Shown: positions 33,682 to 42,600 of the stretch, piece after piece | Numbering within the stretch: the first letter of the stretch is position 1 | Layout of the letters: each line of letters opens with the position of its first letter | DNA from: JBFWWP01 sp050246115 | Lineage (GTDB): Bacteria; Planctomycetota; UBA8108; UBA1146; JAJFFE01 | Length of the DNA: 55,753 nt | Reading direction: 5' to 3' | Assembly (NCBI GenBank): GCA_050246115.1 | Contig: JBFWWP010000035.1 | Span: forward strand, 1 to 55,753 | Notes under the pieces: model-generated | Database searches by the model: none | What the model was told of the DNA's origin: nothing | Seen by the model: only the letters and a program-made list of their open reading frames with translations | Program-made: the position numbers and the translations under genes

Positions 33682-35145
33682 ATGCTCTTTCGCCGAATGT
33701 ACGACTCCGACCTAGCTCATGCGTCTTACCTCATCGGTTGCCCGGGTACTCGCGAGGCGATCGTGATCGACGCGGCACGCGACATTGACCGGTACTTGGC
33801 GGAGGCTGCGCGCGAAGGTCTGCGCATCGTGGCCGCCGCGGAGACACACATTCACGCGGACTTCTTGTCGGGCACGCGTGAGCTCGCGGAGCAGCTCGGG
33901 GCGCGGGTGCTCGTGTCCGCGGAAGGAGGGCCGGACTGGCAGTACGGGTGGCTCGACGCGAAGGCCGGCGGCGGCAGTTATGAGCACCAACGCCTCCGTC
34001 ATGGCGATCGCTTTCGGTTGGGCGGAGTCGAGTTCGAGGTGGCACACACGCCCGGACACACGCCCGAGCACGTGAGCTTCTTCGTGACCGACCGGCGCGG
34101 AGGCGCTACCGACCCCATGGGCATCGTCACCGGCGACTTCGTTTTCGTCGGCGACCTCGGGCGTCCCGACCTGCTGGAGACCGCGGCCGGTCAGGTGGGG
34201 AGTCAAGAAGAAGGTGCACGCCAGCTGTTCCACTCGGCGCGACGCTTTCTGGAGCTCCCCGACTATCTCCAGGTGTGGCCTGCGCACGGCGCGGGGAGCG
34301 CTTGCGGCAAGGCGCTCGGGGCCACGCCACAGTCGACCGTCGGCTACGAACGTCGCTTCAACCCGGCGCTGCTTCAGCTCGCGACCGAGCGTGGGTTCAT
34401 GGACTACATGCTCGACGGTCAACCGGAGCCGCCCTACTACTTCGGCCGCATGAAGCGCGAGAACCGGGATGGACCACCGCTCCTGGGTGCACTCCCGCGG
34501 CAGCGCGTACTCGACGCGGACGCCGCGCAGCGCTTGGATCGAAGTCGACACGTGATCGTCGACACCCGGCCCTGGCCTGAGTTCCGGGCCGGTCACCTTC
34601 CGGGATCGCTGTGGTCACCACTCGGAAGCAACTTGATCGCGACGTGCGGGTCCTACATCGCGGCGGACCAGGAGGTCTGCCTGGTGGTCGACGACGAGCA
34701 ACTCGATCGCGCCGTGCGCTGCCTGGTTCGCATCGGCCTGAGCGCGGTGACCGCCCAGGTTCGTCCGCAGTCCCTCGCGGGCGGCTCCGCGCTCGGGTTG
34801 GTCAGCACCCCAGAGATCGACGTCGCGGAGTTCGCACAACGGCTCGCGCGCGGCGACGGCGGCCCGCTCGATGTGCGGCGCGCCGCCGAGTTCGCGCAGG
34901 GACGCATCCCGGGTGCAACGAACCTCGCCCACACGCGGCTGCTGCCTCGCCTCGCGGAAGTGCCCCGCGACCGACCGCTCGTCGTGTCGTGCAAGTCCGG
35001 AGTGCGCTCGGCGATCGCGTGCGCCTTCCTCGAACGGCAAGGCGTCGACGTCACGAACCTGCGCGGCGGGTTCGACGCGTGGAAGCGCACGCTGAACCTG
35101 GAGATCGAGCTGGGGGATGCGCCCGGCGCACCCGGCGCACAGTAA
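33682..35145 (+). CDS. MBL-fold persulfide-dioxygenase-like protein with two rhodanese domains
   Basis: From the ATG at 33682 (GAGGG upstream) the product has 487 residues. The metallo-beta-lactamase half (1-250) has THIHADFLSG (55-64), HTPGHTPEH (122-130) and GDFVFVGDLGRPDL (151-164), the arrangement found in ETHE1-like persulfide dioxygenases. Two rhodanese-like domains follow. The first (about 290-375) has VDTRPWPEFRAGHLPGS but no active-site Cys, reading VVDDEQ where the loop should be, so it is probably structural. The second (about 390-470) has the loop CKSGVRS with Cys437. The likely role is oxidation or transfer of sulfane sulfur. Fused MBL-rhodanese proteins of this type are known. 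It lies 131 bp upstream of the sigma-fusion gene. Confidence 0.9.
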   Translation: MLFRRMYDSDLAHASYLIGCPGTREAIVIDAARDIDRYLAEAAREGLRIVAAAETHIHADFLSGTRELAEQLGARVLVSAEGGPDWQYGWLDAKAGGGSYEHQRLRHGDRFRLGGVEFEVAHTPGHTPEHVSFFVTDRRGGATDPMGIVTGDFVFVGDLGRPDLLETAAGQVGSQEEGARQLFHSARRFLELPDYLQVWPAHGAGSACGKALGATPQSTVGYERRFNPALLQLATERGFMDYMLDGQPEPPYYFGRMKRENRDGPPLLGALPRQRVLDADAAQRLDRSRHVIVDTRPWPEFRAGHLPGSLWSPLGSNLIATCGSYIAADQEVCLVVDDEQLDRAVRCLVRIGLSAVTAQVRPQSLAGGSALGLVSTPEIDVAEFAQRLARGDGGPLDVRRAAEFAQGRIPGATNLAHTRLLPRLAEVPRDRPLVVSCKSGVRSAIACAFLERQGVDVTNLRGGFDAWKRTLNLEIELGDAPGAPGAQ

Positions 35146-35276
35146 GGAGTCGCTGCCGAGCGAGAGGAAGCATGCGGCGGTCGCGCGGACGACGCCGGGG
35201 CCGAGGACTCGCAAAAAACTGGGCACGGCGGACGGGGTCGCGGGGAGAATTGGATGACGCCCACGACAGGAGACCG

Positions 35277-38200
35277 ATGCCTCGCCCCGATTCGGAGCCG
35301 AACCCCGCGCTGCAGCACGACGCCTTGCTCGAGCAGGTGCAGTGGGTGCGCGGGCTCGCTCTCAGCCTCGTTCGGGACAGCAACGACGCGGACGATCTGA
35401 GCCAAGAGGCGTTGCTCGCGGCCGTCGATTCGCCGCCCGAGGGGAATCTCCGAGCGTGGTTCTCGCGCGTGCTGCGCTACAAGCGTTCGACCCAGAGGCG
35501 GACCACCTCGCGCCGGGCCCGGCGCGAGCGAGAGTCCGCTGTCGGTGAGTCTCTGCCATCCACGAGCGACGTGCTCGAGCGCGCGGAACTACACCGGAAA
35601 CTGGTCGAGACGGCGTTTCGCCTGCGCGAGCCATTTCGCACCACGGTGCTACTACGCTACTTCGAGGGACTCGATCCCGATCAGATCGCGCGCCAACAAG
35701 GGATCGCCGTCGCGACCGTGAGAAGCCGTCTCAAACGCGGCCTCGACGAATTGCGCGAACAGCTCGACCACGACTTCGGCGATCGCCGCACGTGGTGCTT
35801 GGCGATCCTGCCGCTCACCCTGCTCCCGACGTGGAGTGTTGGGCACGCGGCCGCGGCCACCGTTTCTTCCGCGACCTCGAGCTCGGTCGCCATTCCCGCA
35901 ACCCTTGTCGGAGGAGTCATCATGAGTATCAAAACCGTCGTCGCCGCTGCGGCTGCGATCGGCGTCGTCGCCGGCGCCATGTGGTTCCTGCAGTCTTCGT
36001 CCGATCCTCCTGCGCCGGTCGGTCTGACCGCCGAGCGGACCACGAACTCGTCTCCGAACCACCTGGACACCTCGGCAACGACGGACGAAGTGCCCGCGGC
36101 AACCGACTCTCCGGCAGCAACGGTTCGCGCGCAGGAGTCGGACTCGGCCGCGCCGCGTTCCGTGACCGATCCCGCCACGGGAACGATTCGCGTCCAGGTC
36201 GTCGATGTCGACGGGCGCGCTCTGGAGCAGGTGGTGATCCATGCGCTGCGGTCGAGTTCCGCCGATCCCGTCGGCGATCGCGTCGGGGCGCTCCTCCTCG
36301 GACCGCCGGTTCAACTGCCGCCCGTCGACGATCCAACGAATCGCGGCGTCACCGACGCTGCGGGTGCTTGCGAGTTGGTCGGGCTGACCGTCGGATCCTA
36401 CCGGCTTGCTGCGCGCGCGGAGGGGTTCTGCACGGAAGTCGTGAACCCGGTCATGGTCGAATCCGCGCAGCCGACCGAGTTGAAGGTCCTCCTCACCGAG
36501 GGTTTGACGATCGAGGGGACCGTGGTCGACCCCTCGGGCTTCCCGGTGGTCGGAGTCGAGGTGACGGCGCGCACTGGGTTCTTCGTCTCCTCTGGCGACG
36601 ACAACCTGGCGTACACGGTGCAGATCGGCGCGGGCGGCGCCCAGCTCATCGACCCGTCGGTGACCGACGATCGCGGGCGTTTCCGCCTCACCGGACTCAC
36701 GGCGCGCAACTACACGTTGCGCGCAGCGCACACGGATTGGGTCCAGGCCGCGTCGCGCGAGGTCGCCGCGGGGAGTCGCGGCGTGATCCTGGAGATGGCT
36801 CGGGGGGCGGAGCTGTCCGGCGTGGTCATCGCACCCGACGGAGGCCCCGTCGCAGGCGCCATGGTTCGCGTTCGGTCGGCCGACCCGCTGACCCGCATCG
36901 ACCCGGCAACGACCGACGCGATGGGACGCTTTCACTTCCTCGGTTTGCCGTCCGGAACGCTCGACCTCGTGACCCACGCCCAGGGCTATGCGCCGCAAAC
37001 GACCCGAGGATTGAAGGCCAAGGTCGGTGAGTCGACGGCGACCGAGATCGTCCTCGAACGGGGCGCCGTCGTGTTCGGCCGGATCGTGGATCCCGACGAC
37101 GAGCCGGTCGCCGGCGCGAGCGTGATCTTCGACGGCAAGAGCGGTGACCGCAGCTTCGTCGCGCCAACGAATGAGGACGGCAGCTTCCGCTTCGAGAACC
37201 TCGCGGCGACCGAACGTTACGAGGCCAAGGTCCGGCACCCGGACTACCGGCACGCCGTGATCGCCAGCTTCGACGCACACGGCGAGATCGACCTCGGGAC
37301 GACGCGGCTCTCCCGCGGCGCCGTGATCTCGGGCCGGGTGGTGGACGCGGATTCGAACCCCGTTGCCGGGACGCGAGTATCACTGCGCTCATCGACGGAA
37401 GACCGGCAGTTCGAGGCAATCTTCGTGGAGCTGGGCGACATCCAAGTCAGTTCCGAGATTCCCGGGTCGATCACCACGGACGCGGACGGCAACTTCCGGA
37501 TCGCTGGCGTCGAAGCGGGTGACTATCGCCTGAGTGCCCGAGCGAACGGGTTTGCGAGCTACCGCGGAGAGACGTTGAGCGTCGAAGGCGACACCGTGAT
37601 CGGTGGCGTCACCATCGTGCTCGAGCGTGGCCTCGCCATTACGGGCACGGTCGTTGACCCTACCGGCAACCCGGTCCCAGGAGCCTCGGTTGCGGCGACG
37701 ACTTCGCAGCCGCTGGGGGGACGCACTGAAACGACGACCCTCGCCGACGGGACCTTCGAACTCACAGGACTCTCGGAGCCGACGTACAACCTCACGGCCA
37801 AGTCGCCGGCTTTCGGCTCGGTCTCGATTCGCGGCGTGGCCAGCGGTCAGTCGGCGGTGACCCTCGAGTTCCGAGCCCGAGCCAGCCTGACCGGTACCGT
37901 CGTTTCGGCGACGACCCAGCAGCCCGTCGAGGAGTTCGAGGTGCTGTTGCGGCCCGTACACACCGAGATCGCGGACTTCGACATCAACGCGATCCTGGCG
38001 CAGAGCATGGTCATGCCCCAACGCTTCAAGGACCCGGGTGGCGTGTTCCACCGCACCGGCCTCGAACCGGGCGCATACACTCTGGTGGTTCGGGCGCAGT
38101 CCCATGCCCCGAGTCAACAAGAGATCGTGCTGGCAGAGGGGGTGCATTCGATGGTCGAGATCCTGATCGAGCAAGGCGGGGTGATCTCCGGCCGCGTCGT

Positions 38201-38822
38201 CGACCCCGATGGCAAACCGATTCGTGGCGCCACGGTTCGGGTCGCCCGCGAAGATGCCCCGCCGTCAGGAGGGGCGAGGATTGCGGTGTCGATGTCGTTC
38301 GGCGACGGCGGATCGGAAACCAGCACCTCCTTCGACATGGGGCAGGGGGAGAGAGTGAAGACCGACACCGACGGTCGGTTCACCTACGAAGGACTCGCTC
38401 CTGGCAAGACTCAGTTGGTCATCGCGCACGCGCAGTTCATCTCCGCGACCACCGAAGTCGTGGAGGTGTTGCGCGACGGCAAGCACGACCTCCAAACCGT
38501 CGAACTCAGGCGCGGTGGAACCATTCGCGGAACCGTCTACGACGCCGATGGCCGTCCCACCTGGCGCGTCGGTATCCTGTTCTTCGCAGTCGACGAACAA
38601 GGACAACGCGGCGAACCACGCTTCACGCGACCCAAGGCCGACGGAAGCTTCAGTCAGTCCGGTCTCGAGGATGGCCTGTACCAGCTGGAACTCAACCCGT
38701 GGGAGGAAAGCGGATCCACGAGCGTGCGGATGAACGCGGAGCAGCCGACACTCGAGGTGCGCGTTCGAGAGGGCCAAACGGTCGAACGCGACCTGCACCT
38801 GCAACGACCGCAGGGGTCGTGA
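35277..38822 (+). CDS. ECF sigma factor fused to membrane segment and about nine carboxypeptidase-regulatory-like domains
   Basis: The 1181-residue reading frame starts at an ATG with AGGAGA just upstream. Residues 15-75 are sigma region 2 (LALSLVRDSNDADDLSQEALL) and 105-165 region 4 (FRTTVLLRYFEGLDPDQIARQQ...VRSRLKRGLDELREQL). A hydrophobic stretch at 174-187 and a strong one at 220-238 follow. From about 300 to the end come nine repeats of the G.VVD..G.PV.GA.V...T...G.F...GL..G.Y type found in carboxypeptidase-regulatory/Cna-B-like domains, expected outside the cytoplasm. No stop codon interrupts the frame. Internal ATG 35922 (residue 216) has GGAGGAG five bases upstream, so a separate membrane-anchored protein lacking the sigma part may also be made. 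Either way the locus links a sigma factor to an extracytoplasmic domain array. Confidence 0.85.
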   Translation: MPRPDSEPNPALQHDALLEQVQWVRGLALSLVRDSNDADDLSQEALLAAVDSPPEGNLRAWFSRVLRYKRSTQRRTTSRRARRERESAVGESLPSTSDVLERAELHRKLVETAFRLREPFRTTVLLRYFEGLDPDQIARQQGIAVATVRSRLKRGLDELREQLDHDFGDRRTWCLAILPLTLLPTWSVGHAAAATVSSATSSSVAIPATLVGGVIMSIKTVVAAAAAIGVVAGAMWFLQSSSDPPAPVGLTAERTTNSSPNHLDTSATTDEVPAATDSPAATVRAQESDSAAPRSVTDPATGTIRVQVVDVDGRALEQVVIHALRSSSADPVGDRVGALLLGPPVQLPPVDDPTNRGVTDAAGACELVGLTVGSYRLAARAEGFCTEVVNPVMVESAQPTELKVLLTEGLTIEGTVVDPSGFPVVGVEVTARTGFFVSSGDDNLAYTVQIGAGGAQLIDPSVTDDRGRFRLTGLTARNYTLRAAHTDWVQAASREVAAGSRGVILEMARGAELSGVVIAPDGGPVAGAMVRVRSADPLTRIDPATTDAMGRFHFLGLPSGTLDLVTHAQGYAPQTTRGLKAKVGESTATEIVLERGAVVFGRIVDPDDEPVAGASVIFDGKSGDRSFVAPTNEDGSFRFENLAATERYEAKVRHPDYRHAVIASFDAHGEIDLGTTRLSRGAVISGRVVDADSNPVAGTRVSLRSSTEDRQFEAIFVELGDIQVSSEIPGSITTDADGNFRIAGVEAGDYRLSARANGFASYRGETLSVEGDTVIGGVTIVLERGLAITGTVVDPTGNPVPGASVAATTSQPLGGRTETTTLADGTFELTGLSEPTYNLTAKSPAFGSVSIRGVASGQSAVTLEFRARASLTGTVVSATTQQPVEEFEVLLRPVHTEIADFDINAILAQSMVMPQRFKDPGGVFHRTGLEPGAYTLVVRAQSHAPSQQEIVLAEGVHSMVEILIEQGGVISGRVVDPDGKPIRGATVRVAREDAPPSGGARIAVSMSFGDGGSETSTSFDMGQGERVKTDTDGRFTYEGLAPGKTQLVIAHAQFISATTEVVEVLRDGKHDLQTVELRRGGTIRGTVYDADGRPTWRVGILFFAVDEQGQRGEPRFTRPKADGSFSQSGLEDGLYQLELNPWEESGSTSVRMNAEQPTLEVRVREGQTVERDLHLQRPQGS
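35910..35924 (+). promoter_or_regulatory. Internal Shine-Dalgarno and in-frame ATG within the sigma-fusion gene
   Basis: GGAGGAG (35910-35916) lies five bases before an in-frame ATG at 35922, right before the main membrane helix (MSIKTVVAAAAAIGVVAGAM). It is at least as strong a start signal as that of the full-length gene, and could yield a second product beginning with a signal-anchor. Confidence 0.6.
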
Positions 38823-38970
38823 ACGCTCTGGCAGCCGAGCCGATCACGCGCTCGACCCCCAAAGCCCAAGAAGTCCGTGACGCAGCCGCAGTCAGTCGCT
38901 TCCGAGCTTAGGAGTCGCGTTCGCAGACGCAAGCGGCTATCCTGCGTGGCAACGAGAGGTGCCGGTGGGA

Positions 38971-39528
38971 ATGGAGCCAATCGAAGCCGTGCGTTGGGAC
39001 ATCGACGACGATCTGCGCGCGCTCGGGCAGCAGCTCGCGGCTCTCCGCGACGCCATCACGCGTCCGACCCACGAGCTGCACCTTCGAAGGCCCGGTTCGG
39101 GTTGGACGGTTGCGCAACACGTCCATCACGTCGTGCGCGCCTTCGCGGCCGGCCTGGCTGCGGTGGGTAAGCTCTCGACCAACGTCGGACCGGTCACTCC
39201 TTCGGGTCCAGCGACCATTTCCTCCCGAGCGGAGCAGATCCTGCGGACGGGCGAGATCCCTCGAGGGGCAGCCGCGGCGCCCGAGATGGTGCTGCCCGAC
39301 GCGCAGCCCGACATCGATTCGCTGCTCGATTCGATCGTTCGCCTCGACGCCAAGGTGGTCGAACTCCAGCGTCGGACCGAAGCGATCGCAGGCGCCGGCG
39401 CGGGCACCATCCCCCACCCCATTCTGGGCCCGCTCGGCGCCAGCGATTGGGTGCGGTTCACGCGCGTTCACACGAATCACCATGTCGGCATCGTGCAGGA
39501 CCTTCTCGCGCACGTCGACGGGCCCTGA
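38971..39528 (+). CDS. DinB-family protein
   Basis: From the ATG at 38971 the product has 185 residues; a GTG four codons earlier is also possible. DinB features are the WTVAQHVHHVVRAFAAGLAAVG helix with candidate metal His residues and the C-terminal RFTRVHTNHHVGIVQDLL helix with further His. The overall length and helical pattern match the superfamily. It differs widely from the DinB protein at 30466, so this is not a recent duplication. It converges on the giant FG-GAP gene with a 117-bp gap in which I see no clear terminator. Function is unknown beyond probable metal-dependent transferase chemistry. Confidence 0.82.
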   Translation: MEPIEAVRWDIDDDLRALGQQLAALRDAITRPTHELHLRRPGSGWTVAQHVHHVVRAFAAGLAAVGKLSTNVGPVTPSGPATISSRAEQILRTGEIPRGAAAAPEMVLPDAQPDIDSLLDSIVRLDAKVVELQRRTEAIAGAGAGTIPHPILGPLGASDWVRFTRVHTNHHVGIVQDLLAHVDGP

Positions 39529-39645
39529 GCCACGCAATCGGCGATAGCTCCCCCGCGGGCGACTCGACGCTTTCCAACTCCTTCACCCAGCCCAACCGTT
39601 CGCGCCGAGAGGTCGACCCACGGCCCGCGGCAGCGACCCCGTCGC

Positions 39646-42600
39646 TCAGAACGTAGTCGCCTGCACGGCAGTCGACGCGGCCGAGGCATTCCCCTGAGCA
39701 TCGATCGCGATCACCTGATAGGTGTATGGGGTCGCCGGAGCGAGCCCAGCATCCGTGTAGCTCGTGTCCGCGCCGACCGTCGCGAGCAGCACCCCATCGC
39801 GCACGAGCCGATACCCGGCGATCGCCACGTTGTCGGTGGCGGCGTTCCATGTGAGGCGGATCTCGTGGTCGGACAATGCGCTGGCGGCGACGCCGTCGGG
39901 AGTCGACGGGGCCACCGTGACCATGGCCTGCGTAACGACAGCACCTCGGTCAACCGCGATCGGCCGATACGCGGCCCGCACCTCGGCGGCTGCGCCGCTC
40001 CCCTCGGGGTCTTCGATGAATCCGAAAGTGAACTGCGCGGGTTCGATCGTGAGGATCGGAACGAGTGTGTCGCGCCCGAAGCCGAAGTCGGTCATGAGTT
40101 CGTTCTGGTGATCGTAGGCGTCGAGTGCACTGTCGTCTTCGTGGTTCGCAAAGAAAAGGGCTCGACCGACAAGCGGATCGGCGAAGAGCACCCACTCCTC
40201 GCCCGCGAGGTCGCCCCCCCACGGTGTGGTGAGAAAGTTGAAAGTGCCGTCGGCGCGCAGACAATAGTCGGTCAGAACGTCGAGCCGCCCACCCGGTGTC
40301 CCCTGGTACAAGAACCAGTACGGGTGGTCCGCGCGAAGTACCGTCAACCGGGCATAGCGCGGGAAGATCTCCCACGTGCATTCCCACGCGCCATCGAGCG
40401 TTTCGGTATGGATCTCGGTCAGGAGCGGTCCCTGCCGTACGAGGCTGCTCGAGCTGCCGCTATATCCCGGGTGGAAGTGGTTCTCGGGACTCACCAGGTT
40501 GGGAATCCCGCGGAATAGGCCCCCAGCACCGCCTGTTGGGGCATGCGAGATCCAATCGTTGCCATCGAGATCGACCGCGCTCGAGAAGCCGCCGGCGTCC
40601 TTCTGATAGTGGAAGGTGCCCAGAGTGGTGGCCACTTGGTAGCTGCTCATCCCCTCATCGATGACGTTGTCGGTCACGACGATCCGCGGTGTCACCGCCG
40701 CCGGAGGCAGCGCAGAGTTCACGGCGAAGTAGAGGTGATAGTAGCGACGCGCCGTCCCGGGCTGCCAACCCTCGGCCAGGAACACCAAACGGCCACGAGC
40801 GTTGGCCGTCGCCTCGAAGGTCGGGTCCAGGTCGAACTGGTGCGGCACACTCGCGTCGAGGATCTGACCGGCAGCGTTGACCTCGACCACCCGAATGGAG
40901 CCGACATCCAGAGCGCCGCTCGTACCCAAGTCGCTCAACAGCCCCGTGAAGTCGACGTCGAGCTCAATGGGCTTCTCGAAGCGACGGTAGGACTGCGGAT
41001 CGACCACGAGCGGGACTCGGAAGCCCCACGACGCACCCAACCATTCGTCGCCATCGCTAGCCAGCGTGGTCGCGGACACCGCGGCCGATGGCGCCGAAAC
41101 GTTGCCCGCCGCATCGCGCGCGAGGACTTCGTAGGCAAAGGGCGTCGCGGCGACCAGGCCCTCGTCCGCGAAGAGCGTTTCGACTGTCGTTCCCACCACG
41201 GCACCGTCGCGAAGGACTACGTAGTCGGCGACTCCTCGGCTGTCCGTGGAAGCGGTCCAATGCAGGTCGATGCGAGTCGTCGATGCCGCATAGGCGACCA
41301 CGTCGGCCGGCACGGTCGGCGCCCGCCCGTCCGTTGGCGGCGCGCCCAACGGCTGCCCCATGAGATCCACGAGTTCGGCGGGTGCGAGCGCGCGGGTGTA
41401 GATACGAACGTCGTCGATCGCTCCAGCGAACGCGCGACCGCCGCCGGGCGCGTCGCCGATCGCGACCCGCGCCGCCGGGTTCCGACCCACTGCACCCGTT
41501 CGGCCGGTGCTCGCGAGCTGCACCCCGTCCTGATAGATCCGCATGGACGAGCCGTTGTAGACCGCCGCAATGTGGGTCCAGACGCCGGTCGTGAGACTGG
41601 AAGCCACGGTCAGCGTCTTCACGTTCGTCCCGTTACGCAACCGGAAGCGGAGCTGGTTGCCGAGATGGGTCGAGAAGGTCCAGTACTGATCCGCGAGCTC
41701 GTAGCCAACCGCCTTCGACACGAAGCGCGCATCCGGTATCGAGAAGCTGTCGGGTCGGCACCATAAGGCGATCGTCAACTCCGAGGTCGCGGGTAGGTCG
41801 AGCGTGCCGAGGTCGACGCTCCCTTCCACGCCGTCACCACGCATCGCGTCGCCGAAGACACCTGGAACACGGGTGGCGCCGCGAAGTACGCCGTCGTTGT
41901 CATTGCCCGACGAATCGAGCACGGTCGAACCCGCGCCGTCCTCGAAACCAAAGGCCACGATGAGACTCGGATCGAGCGGCACCGGAGTGTGCGTCGTTGC
42001 ACTCGCCGTAACCGAGAGCGCAGACACGTTGCCCGCGGCGTCGGCCGCAGACACGTTGTAGTCGTAGGTCGTGGACTCGACGAGCCCGAAGTCGACGAAC
42101 TGCAGGACCGTCGAACCCAACGTGGCGACGGCGAGACCGTCGCGAAAGACGCGATACTCGCTGACCGCGACGTTGTCGGTAGCCGGCGCCCACGTGATCC
42201 GCACGCTCGTGGTCGACAGCGCCAACGCGGTCACCGAACCCGGCACCGTGGGAGCCGCGGTGTCTGCCGCTGCGGGGGTTTGCACGACGACGGGAGCCGA
42301 CGGCGCCGACGTGTTGCCCGCGGCGTCGAACGCGGCGACGGTGTACGGATAGCTCGTGCTGGGCGTGAGTCCCAGGTCAGCGAACGTCGTTTGGGCGCTG
42401 CCGAGTGAGGCCACGACGGTACCGTCGCGCACGACCTGATAGCCGGTGACACCCACATTGTCGGTCGCCGCACTCCACGTGAGCGTGATGGCGGTCGCTG
42501 AGACGACAACCCCCACCAGGTTCGTCGGAGCGAGGGGTGGCGTGAGATCGGGCATCGTGACCAACGCCGGGATCGATGGCGTCTCGTTACCCGCCATGTC

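Noticed and set aside
32943..33683. 246-codon minus-strand frame in the 33-kb noncoding region
   Set aside because: Low-complexity Arg/Ser/Ala translation, no domain and no start signal; not enough to call a gene or a defined pseudogene.
35652..37280. 542-codon minus-strand frame in the sigma-fusion gene
   Set aside because: Antisense to sigma region 4 and the regulatory-like domains; no ribosome-binding site or domain seen.
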